Source: Gentiana macrophylla (lineage: Eukaryota; Streptophyta; Magnoliopsida; Gentianales; Gentianaceae). Taken from it: 64,000 nt of DNA. Both the position numbers and the translations under genes were made by a program. Shown piece after piece: positions 49,556 to 59,883 of this stretch (the first letter of the stretch is position 1; every line of letters starts with the position of its first letter). The stretch lies in NCBI GenBank assembly GCA_026214975.1, contig CM047810.1, positions 96,426,316 through 96,490,315 on the forward strand, in the 5' to 3' direction. The notes under the pieces are model-generated. The model worked only from the letters and a program-made list of their open reading frames with translations, ran no database searches and was not told the DNA's origin.

Positions 49556-50233
49556 TGTAATGGTGACTTAAACTATGCTACTGAGTTTGGTCAGCAGAGT
49601 AGGATACTATGTTGACTTTGTGTGCAAATTGTGATCTGGTCAATAGAGTATTGGACAGTCTGCTGAAGTTTGGTGTTCAGTTGGGGCAAGTCAACAGGGC
49701 TGATCAACATGCTGATGCTTGAGTTGCTGATGTTAACTCTCAGCTTACTTAGGGAACACGTCTGCATGGTTTTTTGATTTGGATAAGGTTACTTCTTGGG
49801 TATTTCAGTCATTATTTGGTTTGGCTATTTAGTTGGTTAGGGTTGGATTCCCAAGGCTATAAATATCATTTGGATTAATTGTAGACTGTAACATTCTCGT
49901 GATAATAAAATAATCCTCATTTGTCTGTGGAGTAGTCCGCAGTGGCGGAGCTACATACAACCAAAGGGGGCACTGCCCCACTTGATCCGGAAAAATCACA
50001 TTAATATATGTACAAAGCATATCGTTTGCCCCCCCCCCCCTTAAATTTTTTAATTACCTTTAAAAAAATTATTGCCCCTCCTTACCCGAGATCCTGCGTC
50101 CGCCCCTGATAGTCGGCAAGTTTTCCATAAACCACGTTAAATCTGTGTTCTTCTTATTTATGTGTTTGTTTACTTGTTAATTGCTTATCTTTACTCACAA
50201 TCACCATCACTTCTTGATCGATCCGTCATAACA
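49556..50233 (+). repeat. Copia 1 right LTR, enlarged by a small insertion
   Basis: 678 bp compared with 502 bp for the left LTR. Most of the excess is the 172-bp element at 49938-50109 plus its 5-bp duplication. Confidence 0.9.
49938..50109. mobile_element. Small non-autonomous element (AGTGGCGGA family), TSD TAGTC
   Basis: A 172 bp insert absent from the left LTR, bounded CGCAGTGGCGGAGC...GCGTCCGCCCCTGA (imperfect inverted ends) and flanked by TAGTC at 49933-49937 and 50110-50114. It contains a run of 12 C at about 50029-50040. It is related at its termini to 58118-58283. The superfamily is not determinable by eye. Confidence 0.75.
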
Positions 50234-50238
50234 AGTAT

Positions 50239-50521
50239 TTTATTTGTTTATCAGAGTCGGATCAATCTAAAACGAACAAAACTCACAATCCCTCCCTTAA
50301 ACATTGTAAATTTAGTGATGTCATGAGATGATCTCTCTACCGCTCTAAGACTTGAAGGTCGTAAATCGGGAAAAAGAGGTACCGTAGTTAAGATGTATTT
50401 TTTGGAAGGTCGAGGGGATGTAAGATCATCTAGTCTAACCGTAGGATTAAGGTCCATCAGCCGGGTGGTGGGAGCGTGAAGTTTGGCGGAGCGAAGCGAA
50501 TGAGTGAAGTACCGTAACAAG
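50239..50521. other. Spacer between Copia 1 and Copia 2
   Basis: No gene seen. The first ~50 bp may continue the diverged LTR-A-like sequence of 34501-35893; the rest is unassigned. Confidence 0.4.
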
Positions 50522-50526
50522 CAATG

Positions 50527-50762
50527 AGTTTGAATTAATAAAAGCAACATAAGATCTCCATTGAAAGAGCTACGAGGATGAAGATGACAGAAAACTTTTT
50601 CATTGAATTAATCCGTTGCTCCATAGATTTGTTTTGTACAAAATGCTGCTAACAGAATCTAGTGCTAATCCGAACACCTTGACACATGGCACACATCTAG
50701 ACATACACATGTCATCTAATCTAAACATACAACATTAATTACTTACACCCTTAACTTTATAT
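50527..50762 (-). repeat. Copia 2 left LTR (3' LTR)
   Basis: About 236 bp matching 55932-56165. The outer boundary depends on the CAATG duplication and is uncertain by a few bases. Confidence 0.75.
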
Positions 50763-51491
50763 CCCCCTCTCAAACTAACATGTGGATCAACCACATTGAG
50801 TTTGTTCTTAAAGTTACAAAAGATAGAGATAGGTAAAGACTTAGTAAAAATATCTGCAACTTGAGTTGATGAGGGAATGTAATGAACGTCCACTTGAATG
50901 TGTTTTGTCCTAGAATGATAAACAGGATTGTGAGCCAAGGTGGTAGCACATATATTGTCACACCATAATACTGGCATAGCTAGCAATCAAAACTTCATTT
51001 CTCTCATAATTTGCATGATCCATTGAATCTTAGCTGCCAAATTAGATAGTGCCCTATATTCAGATTCACATCTAGACCTAGCCACCACTTGTTGTTTCTT
51101 AGAGCTCCATGCGATGAGGGATCTGCCTAAATATACACAGTAACCCCCTGCGGACATCCTATCTATTGGATCAACAACCCAATTGGCATCTGTAAACCTA
51201 TGCAAAACCAGATAGTCACTAGGATGAAGTGTAGTCCTTGTTTCAGTGTGCCCTACACAAACCTCCAAAGTCTTTTTAAAGCCTGCCAATGTTCATACAT
51301 GGTTTCTGCATGAATTGACTCAAGGTATTCACTGTGTAAGCTATATCAGGTATGGTTATAGTTAAATACTGTAGTGCCTCTATGGCACTTCTATACACCC
51401 CAGCATTAGCCAAGGGTTCTTCTTGATCAGGACTCAATTTCTTACTTTCCATCATTGGTGTTGGACAAGGCTTGAGATGCTCCATATTCAA
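50763..51491 (-). pseudogene. Copia 2 RNase H
   Basis: In minus sense: CPTPMMESKKLSP, YRSAIEALQYLTITIPDIAY, then FTDANWVVDPIDRMSAGGYC, VARSRCESEYRALSNLAAKI, VLWCDNICATTLAHNPVYHS, KHIQVDVHYI and DIFTKSLP. The order is that of a Copia RNase H. It is broken by frameshifts near 51280 and 50990. The SRCESEYRAL motif differs from the usual S-T-EAEY. Confidence 0.8.
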
Positions 51492-51499
51492 TCTCTTTA

Positions 51500-52190
51500 A
51501 AAGCTAGGAAGCATAGTAGAATTGAGTCAAATACAGTCCTGAGTTGTCCCTTGTAACTTGTATTCCCAGAAAATAGGAGACAGTGCCCAGATCTTTGAGT
51601 GAGAACTTTGAATCTAGCTATTTAATGAACCTCTGAATCATGGAAGGTGAATTCCCAGTGAGAAGTATGTCATCTACATACACCAAGGCAAAAATAACTT
51701 TATCATCAAGATGCAACATGAACAATAAATTATCTGATACAGATTGTGAGAATCCCCATCTGATCATTTGTGACCTAAAAGCATCAAACCATACCCTAGG
51801 TGAATGTTTTTTTATCATATAAGGCCTTGTGCAACTTGCACACTAGTTAGGTCTAGTCTTATCCACAAATCCTTCTAGTTGTTCCATGAACACTGGTTCC
51901 TGTAAAGGACCATTAAAGAATGCATTATCGATGTCTATCTGGTTCACTAGCCAACCCATAGACACTTCCAAGTTTAGAACTATTCTGACAGTTACAGATT
52001 TTGCCACAGGACTAAATGTTTCTATGAAGTCTATGCCATAATGCTGACTGTACCCTTTTGCAACAAGACTAGTTTTATGCTTCAGGACTGAACCATCTGG
52101 CCTTAGTTTCAGTGTGAAGATCCATCTGTTTCCCACAATGGTTTTTCCTGGTGGTGGATTTACCAGTTCCCATGTTTTGTTGTGCATGAG
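51500..52190 (-). pseudogene. Copia 2 reverse transcriptase
   Basis: In minus sense: WELVNPPPGKTIVGNRWIFT, LVAKGYSQHYGIDFIETFSP, VAKSVTVRIVL, LVNQIDIDNAFFNGPLQEPV (the first palm Asp segment reads DIDNAF, where DVxNAF is usual), then a stop near 51843. The frame resumes with SPRVWFDAFRSQMIRWGFSQ and FALVYVDDILLTGNS, an intact YVDD box. Frame breaks near 51840 and 51620. Confidence 0.82.
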
Positions 52191-52199
52191 GGCATTATA

Positions 52200-52890
52200 T
52201 TCTACTCACATTGCATCCTTCCAATCCTCTGACAACAATGCTTGTGACATACTTGTTGGTTTATTAGGAAAGGGGTGAGCATTATCAATAGCAAAAGAAA
52301 AGACTTTAGGTTTAAATATGCCATTTTTGGATATAGTTTGCATAGGATGTGTTTTGGTTTGAGGAACATGAAGGGATTAAGAATTGTGGGTATTTAGGGG
52401 CTGAGTGTTTGATTCAAGAGACACACTTTGTGATCGAATAGCTGTATGGTTTCTAAAAGGAGAAAAGGTCATTTGTGGTGATGGAGTATTGTGATGTGGT
52501 GGAGAAACATTTGAGCTACTTGAGGAAGTAATGTGTGGGGGGCTAGGTATATATCAGACACAGAATCATTATGAGTATTAGAAAGAGGATTTATGTGATT
52601 TGTAGGACCAGCAACAATACCTTCACCGGTGAATCTACTCAGGATGCCTTGTTCCCCCTCTAGCTGAGTGGATGATGGTGTTGGAAGAAGAGCAAAAGAA
52701 GAATAATCAGTGAAGATTTGATTGGAAGGGCCTTGAGTGAAACCTTGAGAGAAGGGAAATAAAGTCTCATCAAAGGTTACATTATTTGAGATATAAATCC
52801 TACCAGTATCATCTAGACATTTGTAACCCTTATGACAAGAGCTAAGGCCTAAATTGATACATCTTTTGGTATGGAATTGGAACTTGTGGT
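52200..52890 (-). pseudogene. Copia 2 integrase-RT linker
   Basis: Degraded sequence linking the integrase end to the RT. Minus-strand fragments resemble the usual CYKCLDDTGRIYISNNVTF-type block after the integrase (about 52740-52830), followed by a low-complexity Ser/Pro/Gln-rich segment typical of Copia linkers. No intact frame. Confidence 0.5.
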
Positions 52891-53490
52891 CTAAAATGGT
52901 CTAAGATTAGGGTATACAACACATCCAAAAATTTTGAACAATGTGTAGTTAGTTTTGGTGGATAAAAGGCATTCAAGAGGGGATTTGTGCATGAGCACAT
53001 GGGTTGGGAGGGCATTTATAAGCTGCACAGAAGTTTGAAAATTGTGCCACCAGTATCTTAAGGGCATGCTGGCCTGAGCTAGCAAAGTATCCTTTCAAGA
53101 AATTCTTGAAAGTGTCTATACTCCCCTCCCCAGTCAAACTGTAAACATTTAATCTTAACAGAAAACTGAGTTTCAAGCAAGGCCTTAAACTTTTGAAATG
53201 TGCTAAAAGTTTCAGACTTGGATTTTAAAGGATATATCCAAGTGTACCTGGTGTGATCATCTATGAAGTGCACATAATAAGTGTAACCCTCTAAGGACTT
53301 AATGGGTGCAGGTCCCCATAAGTCTGTGTGAACAAGATCAAAAGGTGCAGTGGCTTATGAATCAGACAAAGGATGGAAAAAAAATTATGAGCCTTACCAA
53401 ATTGACAAGTTTCACAAAAAGACAATGTACCAATAGTTTGACATTACAATTATTCGAAATAGAAGTTAAAACATGACTGGTACGATGACC
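52891..53490 (-). pseudogene. Copia 2 integrase
   Basis: Minus-strand pieces: CQFGKAHNF near 53400, MHFIDDHTRYTWIYPLKSKS and ETFSTFQKFKALLETQFSVK with IKCLQFDWGGEYRHFQEFL (core Asp region; the usual DNG is DWG), then LAQASMPLRYWWHNFQTSVQ and KSPLECLL..YTLFKIFGC. At least two frameshifts separate the pieces. Confidence 0.78.
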
Positions 53491-53496
53491 AAGTCT

Positions 53497-54112
53497 TTAG
53501 TGCCAAAAATCAGGACTAGAATCTACATTATTACCGGAAACAACATGTTTGGAAACATAAAAATAGGCCGAAGTAGATTTGGAGTGAGAGGAGTTCTGAT
53601 TGGTGACTTCAAGTTGAACGATCTTGTAAAAGCCATCCTGAAGTTGACCCCTGAGAAGTATTGTCCTTGTATGCTTGTCCTTAACAAAACAAAACAAACC
53701 AGTTAATTCAACAAGATCAGGATTGTCAGATATAAGTTGTGAAATACTGAACAGATTTCTAGTCATTTGTGGAACATGAAGGATATTGTGCAAGTGTAAA
53801 ACACCATGTGGTGTGTGAAGGAAGGAATGGCCAACACATTCTACTGGTAATTTCTCACCATTCCCTACAGTCAGTGTGTCATTACCATTGTAGTTGGAGT
53901 TGATGCTCATGTTTCCCATGTCTACAGTAACATGATTTGTTGCTCCACTGTCCATGTACCAAGAGTGACCTGACACTATGCTAGGAGTGTCAATAAATGC
54001 TAACTTTTGCTTTCCTCCATTTGCATTACCATTTGCAGTTGGCCTCTGGAAATCATGCTCAAACCTATGCCAGCAATCAATGACTGTGTGTCCATTTTTA
54101 CCATACAGTTGG
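53497..54112 (-). pseudogene. Copia 2 zinc knuckle, protease and GAG_pre region
   Basis: The minus strand opens with QLYGKNGHTVIDCWHRFEHD, a CCHC knuckle whose second Cys reads Tyr. The retropepsin follows with WYMDSGATNHVTVDMGNM (active-site DSGA intact), then VGNGEKLPVECVGHSFLHTP and LHNILHVPQMTRNLFSISQL. It ends in FWH near 53497. The reading frame is open here. The knuckle is cut from the rest of gag by the solo LTR at 54113. Confidence 0.8.
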
Positions 54113-54767
54113 TGACGATGATGGATCTCGTCTACATGAAAATACGGGCCAATGTAAACCATAATGGAAATAATTCAATATTGAAACTCTAATAGAAAAC
54201 TTAAAAATAGGAGTGGTGTTTGATGATTTTAGACTGAGCCTGGAATAAGTGGTATCCTAAGTTGCCTCCGTATCATGTAATTGTTCAGGATTCAAGTCTC
54301 TCGTAGTTCCTTGGAATTGTTTATATAGAGGACATCTCATTCAGTTTTCTTGTGCCGTAAGTACTACAAACTCTATATGTGTTAATCCCTTTAATTTGGG
54401 AGATAATCATGGGTAGTTTGAATGATAGGATCAGAGTCCTAATGGGTAAAGGATCCTTAGGATCTTCTAATAATTATCTTGTATTATAAACACGTGCGTA
54501 TTTTGGATAAGGGAATGCTCTGGCCGACCTGTGTCGAGCCCCCTAGCCCGTCTCGGCCCGAATTGCACCAGCCAAACTCCGTTGCGACCTAGCCGACATG
54601 CGGTGGTCTGAGGAGCGAACAAGACCGATCTCCCACCTAAGGTTTTAGATCTATCCTTAGGCATGAAGTGGGGCTCCTGGCCCTTAATGTCATATTTTCT
54701 CTATCTTCATTTAATGTTTAGTCAATAAGAAGATGACACGTGGAGAGGGCTAGTCCGACCCTCATCA
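54113..54767. mobile_element. Solo LTR (TG...CA, 655 bp) inserted in the Copia 2 gag zinc knuckle
   Basis: Bounded TGACGATGATGG...GACCCTCATCA and flanked by GTTGG (54108-54112) and ATTGG (54768-54772), a 5-bp duplication with one change. Joining the flanks restores the knuckle codons ending in CQL. The sequence has no ORF of note and belongs to a family not otherwise seen in the window. Strand is not determined. Confidence 0.6.
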
Positions 54768-55904
54768 ATTGGCATGTCATTCTAGGTCCTGACCTGCCAC
54801 CTGCTCTACCACCTCTATTTCTTACACCTCTGTAACCCCCTCTGCCTCTATTACTGCCTTGAGAGGTATTGTTGTGGTTCCTGTTTTGTGATCTCCCATC
54901 AAATGAAGAACAAGATCCATATGTAGCAAGATGTGCAGCAGGTTTAGATTGCCCAGTATTTGATCCATTTGTCAAGGAAATAGTAGGATTGAACCTTGCC
55001 AATAGTCTTTCATGTGTCAATAAGATTGAACTTCACGCCAACTTAATGATCCGATTCTTGAGGTAATATTCACTATCACTGTTTTATAATCCTTGTCCAA
55101 ACCTCCTAAAACAGCAAGTATCAATTCTGACTTGGATATAGGATATCCTGCTGCAGCCAAACTGTCACTGTATGACTTCATTTGAGCTAGATAATCACTC
55201 ATGGATTTGCTTCCTTTCTCAGATTTAGTTAATGCACTCTTGAATTCCAACATTCTAGCTTCTGATTGACTATTAAAAAGTACCTCTAGTGTAGTCCATA
55301 CCTCATGGGATGTAGCACAACCTATCACTTCTATAAGAGCATGTTCAGTCATGGAACTCAATAGCCATCCCATCAGCAATTGATTTAATGTATCACACTC
55401 ATCTGTAGGTGTATTTGGTATTCTAGTAAACATAGCTGAGTTTGAAGGTCTGCGCATGGTACCAAAAAGAAAGCCTTCAAACTTATGGCCTTTAACAATG
55501 GGCAGAATTGTATATTCCCATAACAGGTAGTTATCCGTAGTAAGTTTCACTGTGCATGTCTGATTTAGATGTCCTTGAAAGGGAGATCCAGAATGACTGA
55601 GTGCACCTAGAGATGGTGACCAGAGGAATGACGGAAAAGCTGGTAAAGACGGTGGTAAAACAGTACCTGGTATTTGTGAGAACTGTGGAGCTCTAGCAAA
55701 GTTTGATGAAAGATACATGAAACTTGAGTATGAAATCGATCCAAAAGTAGCTCTGTACTGAGGTAAGGATCCAAGGTCTGCTCCAGTCACAGCAGAGCCT
55801 GCAATGGCCGGAATCGGTGTGGTGTTTGCCGGTCCAGAGCTTTCATGGCTTTCCGCAGCTGTTGACGGTCCCGACGCCGGAGGAACGGAGGTCCCAGTAC
55901 TCAT
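54768..55904 (-). pseudogene. Copia 2 gag
   Basis: ATG at 55904 opens a 295-codon frame to 55017. It has a Ser/Pro/Thr-rich N-terminus, then CTVKLTTDNYLLWEYTILPI and VKGHKFEGFLFGTMRRPSN (retrotran_gag_3-like start), LNQLLMGWLLSSMTEHALIE and LEFKSALTKSEKGSKSMSDY (UBN2 core). A break near 55020 separates it from the LARFNPTISLTNGSNTGQS to RGRGGYRGVRNRGGRAGGRS tail, the Gly/Arg-rich region before the zinc knuckle. The solo LTR then cuts it. This is the best-preserved protein in the element. Confidence 0.85.
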
Positions 55905-55919
55905 GACGCAAGTCTGTTA

Positions 55920-55931
55920 GCTCTGATACCA
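55920..55931 (-). promoter_or_regulatory. Copia 2 primer binding site
   Basis: The minus strand reads TGGTATCAGAGC, directly adjacent to the right LTR at 55932. Confidence 0.85.
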
Positions 55932-56165
55932 AATTTGATTAATGAAAGCAACATAAGATCTCCACTGAAGGAGCTGTGAGGATGAAGATGACATAAAACT
56001 TTTTCATTGAATTAATCCGTTGCTCCATAGATTGTTTTGTAAAAAATGCTGCTAACGGAATCTAGTGCTAATCCCCACACCTTGACACATGGCACACATC
56101 TAGACATACACATGTCATCTAATATAACCATACAACATCAATTACTTATACACTTAACTTTATCT
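55932..56165 (-). repeat. Copia 2 right LTR (5' LTR)
   Basis: About 234 bp matching the left LTR with scattered substitutions and small indels; ends TTTATCT before CAATG. Confidence 0.75.
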
Positions 56166-56170
56166 CAATG

Positions 56171-56520
56171 TATCAAGAAGAGAAAACTGGTTTTTACAAC
56201 AAATCGGTGTTGGATGTTGTTAATTTCTCTTATTGATCTTTTCGGTGGCAGCCAATAAATTCTTTTTTTTTTTTGAGGAGCCAATAAATTTTTAAACTCT
56301 AAAATTCACCGAAACAATCTCCTGAAACACTACCGACCCATGATCATCACCATTCAGTTTTTTTTTTTTTTCATTGGTTGTCATCCAACCAATCAATGGC
56401 TTGGATGAATTTTCGTAGAATTGTTGTTAAAAAAGTCGGGGCATGTAACATTTGGGGAAAAAAAAATTCTTAAGGGCCGGAGAACGGAAAATTTGTTGAT
56501 TTTAATGACCCCTATGTATT
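56171..56520. other. Unassigned spacer with oligo-T runs
   Basis: No gene or repeat recognised, apart from two T-rich runs near 56260 and 56360 and a repeated CCAATAAATT motif (56251 and 56281). Confidence 0.4.
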
Positions 56521-56522
56521 TA

Positions 56523-56783
56523 CTCTCTCCGTCCCAATTTGTTTGGAGCATATTCTTTTTATGGATGTCTTAAAATAAGTCTCATTACTAAAGTTTAGAC
56601 TTAAAATTGCTTCTTAAATGTCTAAAATACCCACATAACAACATTTATTGGAAAATGAAAGGACAATATAAAATGGATGTAAATGTAAATTAATCATGTT
56701 TTTAATAATTAGACAATGTAATAAATAATGTTTCTTAAAATTTCAAGAATTTCAAAATATCTTAAACAAATTGAAATGGAGAG
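56523..56783. mobile_element. Stowaway-like MITE (Tc1/mariner type)
   Basis: 261 bp bounded CTCTCTCCGTCCCAATTTG...CAAATTGAAATGGAGAG, terminal inverted repeats of the CTCCCTCCGT kind, flanked by TA at 56521-56522 and 56784-56785. AT-rich and non-coding. Confidence 0.88.
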
Positions 56784-57210
56784 TATAATTTTTAAGGGCT
56801 TTTCTATAATTCCCCCATTTTTAAGTCACCATCTCAGTGGCAGGATTGCTCTACTGTAGCGGCAACCTCGGGTCTTGCACAGGTGCACCCTAAAAAAGCA
56901 CAATATTACAAACAATGACACTTTTAACAACAAATTTCAAAGCCCACGCGCCATGCACGCGGTTTTATATTTTTCCAAACTAGTAGTATATGTCTTGCGA
57001 ATTATCAAACCTCAACAGATTTCCTACGATTAAGGGATCGTTCTAGCTATAAGTTTTGTGGTTTTCGGTGAGTTGTCTTGGATTGTAATCTAGCCAAATG
57101 ATCAAGAACATGTTTGACATTTTCAATCATGATTTTATCAATATTTAATATAAAAAAATCCTCTAATTCTACTTGGCAATACACATTCTGGTTTAATTTT
57201 CAGCAATCCA

Positions 57211-57525
57211 GGCTAAATTACAATTTTGGTCCTCTAACTAAACACTTTTTCGATTTTGGTCCTGGTTTTTATAAGCGACAATTTTAGTCACAGTAAGTGG
57301 TCGTTTTTGCAAAAATAGTCACGAGCGCGGAAAAGACCACTTACTTACGAGGACTAAAATTGGTTTTTTCCGGCGACAATTTTAGTCCTATAAGTGGTAT
57401 TTCCGGCGTTCAGGACTATTTTTGCAATAAATGACCACTTACAGGACTAAAATTGTCGCCGGAGAAAAATCAGGACCAAAATCGAAAAACGTGTCTAGTT
57501 AGAGGACCAAAATTGTAATTTAGCC
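57211..57525. mobile_element. MITE with long terminal inverted repeats, TSD ATCCA
   Basis: 315 bp with ~30-bp inverted ends (GGCTAAATTACAATTTTGGT / ACCAAAATTGTAATTTAGCC, extending to CTAACTA). ATCCA flanks at 57206-57210 and 57526-57530. The interior repeats GACAATTTTAGTC and TAAGTGGT motifs in both orientations. Superfamily uncertain: the long ends suggest Mutator, but the visible duplication is only 5 bp. Confidence 0.85.
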
Positions 57526-57755
57526 ATCCATTTAGAATTAATGAAATATAATCAAAAGAGACTAGGATTAAGTTTTTTTATTTTAATTTATGTTTTGAGA
57601 AAATATTTTTCCAGTTTTTCGTCACATTTCATGTTGCATATATTTTTGTTAAACTCAAGGGCGGAACTACCCAGGGGTGGGGTGGTTAGGGGTTGCATCC
57701 TCTTTTGTTAGCTTTCTCTGTGACAATATTTTTTTTACGTCTATGTTACATATTA

Positions 57756-58018
57756 CTTCCTCCGTTCTAATTTATCTAAGTCAGTTGTTAAAATCACGCA
57801 TATTAAGAAAATGAGTTAATATATTAACTTTAAAATGAAATGACTAAAAAATCCTTAAGTATAATTAATGTGGCATTCTATTTCATCTATCATATTGTAA
57901 TAAATAAGGGTAAAACAAGGAAAAGTATCATAAATGTTACATTGGAAATGCAACTGCCTCACATAAAATGGAATAAATTATTTTGACAACTACCTCAGAT
58001 AAATTGAAACGGAGGGAG
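57756..58018. mobile_element. Stowaway-like MITE, second copy
   Basis: 263 bp bounded CTTCCTCCGTTCTAATTTAT...AAATTGAAACGGAGGGAG and flanked by TA at 57754-57755 and 58019-58020. Upstream (57656-57750) a GGGCGGAACTACC start may be a remnant of the AGTGGCGGA family. Confidence 0.88.
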
Positions 58019-58117
58019 TAATAGTTAGACAATGCCTCATTTCAGTGGATATTTATGATGTGAGACTTGAGATATCACACTTCGGTATTGATGGTTATTG
58101 CAGTTCTTAAAGTTACT

Positions 58118-58283
58118 TGCAGTGGCGGATCCAGAAATTTCATTCAGCGGGGCCCGTAAATATTTAACAAAGTAAATAATTTTTTTCACGGGGTCAAAAA
58201 TGTTTTATATAGGTAGAATTTAGAGTATTTTTATTTTTAGCGGGATCCACGGACCCCATTAAGTTAAGGGTAGATCCGTCTCT
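58118..58283. mobile_element. Small non-autonomous element (AGTGGCGGA family), TSD AGTTACT
   Basis: 166 bp bounded TGCAGTGGCGGATCCAG...TAGATCCGTCTCT with imperfect inverted ends, flanked by AGTTACT at 58111-58117 and 58284-58290. The ends resemble the element at 49938. The 7-bp duplication could be an eroded 8-bp hAT signature. Confidence 0.7.
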
Positions 58284-58290
58284 AGTTACT

Positions 58291-58552
58291 AGTGTAGATA
58301 AGTAGCATAGATATTAAATCTCACAAAAGAAGTTGTCGCCCGAGGTGGGCACTGTCGTTTTCTCCGACGGATCTGCAACATATATGGACATCATCAGCTG
58401 TTCTATGTTAAGTTTGACTTTGTTCGGTTTCCGCCCAGTTGTTTGAGTTTTCTTGCTTTTATTGCATTCTTTTACTCATCATCACCATCATCGTGTATGA
58501 TATCGTTGTGACATAAGATTAAAGTTCAATTGTCATCTCTTAAACACTTGTT
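58291..58552. other. Unassigned spacer before Copia 3
   Basis: No gene or repeat recognised in about 260 bp. Confidence 0.4.
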
Positions 58553-58711
58553 TATTGAAGCACCGACTGCCTTGGAGCACAAGTAGCCGAAAATAATTAG
58601 GGTTTACACATTGTATTTTATGTTTCCGTAATTACCTTTATTGTACTATTATATAAACAAACATTGTACTCAATTATCAATCAATGAAAAACACAATTCT
58701 TATATTCAATA
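58553..58711 (+). repeat. Copia 3 left LTR
   Basis: 159 bp from TATTGAAGCACCGAC to TATATTCAATA. A TATA-like TATTATATAAACAAAC lies near 58645-58660. Confidence 0.92.
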
Positions 58712-58724
58712 TGGTAGCAGAGCC
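58712..58724 (+). promoter_or_regulatory. Copia 3 primer binding site
   Basis: TGGTAGCAGAGCC abuts the LTR with no spacer; a variant of the tRNA-iMet site (TGGTATCAGAGCC) with T to G. Confidence 0.85.
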
Positions 58725-58851
58725 TCTCAAACTCGTTTCTCATGTTCTTCTCTCAATCACATAAACCCTAACCCTTCTTTCTCCCCCTCCCGACAGTGAA
58801 CTCCTTCCGGTAATCTCCTTCTTCCTCGGCAAACAAAAAAAAAACGCAGCC

Positions 58852-59810
58852 ATGTCAGGTGAAACTATGCCATCTTCTGGTACATCTACTCCCTCCTCTT
58901 CTTCTTTGGCACATTATCCGACCTTCAATCCTTTATCAACGATTCACATAACCAAATTAACACGTCACAATCATCCTCTATGGCGTGCTCAGCTTCTCCC
59001 CTATCTCCGAGGCCAAGGTGTGCTCGGTTATGTTGACGGAACTATCAAACAACCACCGTCCACCATTATTTTCGACGGTGTAAGCTCTCCCAACCCCGCC
59101 TACGATCACTGGCTCAAGCAAGACAGCCTTATAATGAGTACAATCATGTCCTCCTTATCCGATGATGTACTTTCACAGGTTTACCATGCTACCACATAAG
59201 CAGAGATTTGGAAGTCTTTACAAACCAGTTTCGCATCACAATCTTTTGCCCAACTGGTTCACTTACGCACAAAGCTTGCTTCTACCGGCAAAGGATCGCT
59301 CACCGCATCAAATTATTTCATGACTATTAAACTGATTGCTGGTGATCTTAATTTGGCCGGAACCCTATCAACGATGATGATCAGATTGCCTATATTCATG
59401 CCAGATTAGGGACTGAATTCGATTCACTTGTTACTCTGATTTCTTCCCGAAATGACGTTACTTTGGATGAAGTATATTCCCTATTGCTTACAACTAAAGC
59501 TCGCATCAACCACTTACAGCCTCCTCTCATTTCTGCTCCTCTTCCGGCCAATACTGTGTCTTCTCCGATGGTCAACTTTGCGGTGTCCTCTAATCAGTCC
59601 GGCAATTTTAGAGGACGTAGCCAATCCAATTATCAGCCCTAGCAATCCGGATATCAAACTCAGCAGCCCGGGTTTCAGAACTCTCAATTCGGTTCTCAAA
59701 ATATTCGAGGCCGGGAAATGGTTCCAACCGTGGCCGTGGCCCTCCCCCGGTGCTCCACAGTGTCAATTATGCGAACGTTATGGCCACACCGTCCATCAAT
59801 GCTAGTACAA
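58852..59810 (+). pseudogene. Copia 3 gag
   Basis: ATG 58852 opens a Ser/Thr-rich start followed by ITKLTRHNHPLWRAQLLPYL and GYVDGTIKQPPST (gag N-terminal core), stopping at 59197. The same protein continues with IWKSLQTSFASQSFAQLVHL and DDQIAYIHARLGTEFDSLV, then LDEVYSLLLTTKARINHL across a frame change. A Gln/Asn/Gly tail leads to the zinc knuckle CQLCERYGHTVHQC near 59760-59805. Confidence 0.82.
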
Positions 59811-59883
59811 GTTTGATCAATCTTTTGTTCCAGGTAATCCGTCTTCTCATCCGCCCCGACCACCACCACAAGCTTTTGCTACG

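Larger units (their letters stand above)
35899..50233 (+). mobile_element. Copia element 1 (Tork-like), TSD AGTAT, split by LARD-C
   Basis: The left LTR 35899-36400 and right LTR 49556-50233 share termini TGT...GTCATAACA and are flanked by AGTAT at 35894-35898 and 50234-50238. The PBS TGGTATCAGAGCG follows at 36404. Domain order gag-PR-INT-RT-RNase H is that of Copia. LARD-C interrupts it at 40401-49350 and a 172-bp element lengthens the right LTR. Without these the element would be about 5.2 kb, a normal Copia size. The coding region is full of stops and frameshifts. Confidence 0.92.
50527..56165 (-). mobile_element. Copia element 2, short LTRs, candidate TSD CAATG
   Basis: Two ~235 bp repeats (50527-50762 and 55932-56165) flank a Copia gag-pol on the minus strand. 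The primer site TGGTATCAGAGC directly abuts the right LTR, and the purine tract GAGAGGGGG abuts the left one. CAATG flanks both sides (50522-50526 and 56166-56170), but this placement gives LTR ends that are not TG...CA. A solo LTR (54113-54767) interrupts gag. Gag is largely open; pol has several breaks. Confidence 0.85.

Noticed and set aside
56203..58552. Host gene in the spacer between Copia 2 and Copia 3
   Set aside because: Only MITEs and AT-rich sequence; no open frame or splice-like structure with protein similarity.
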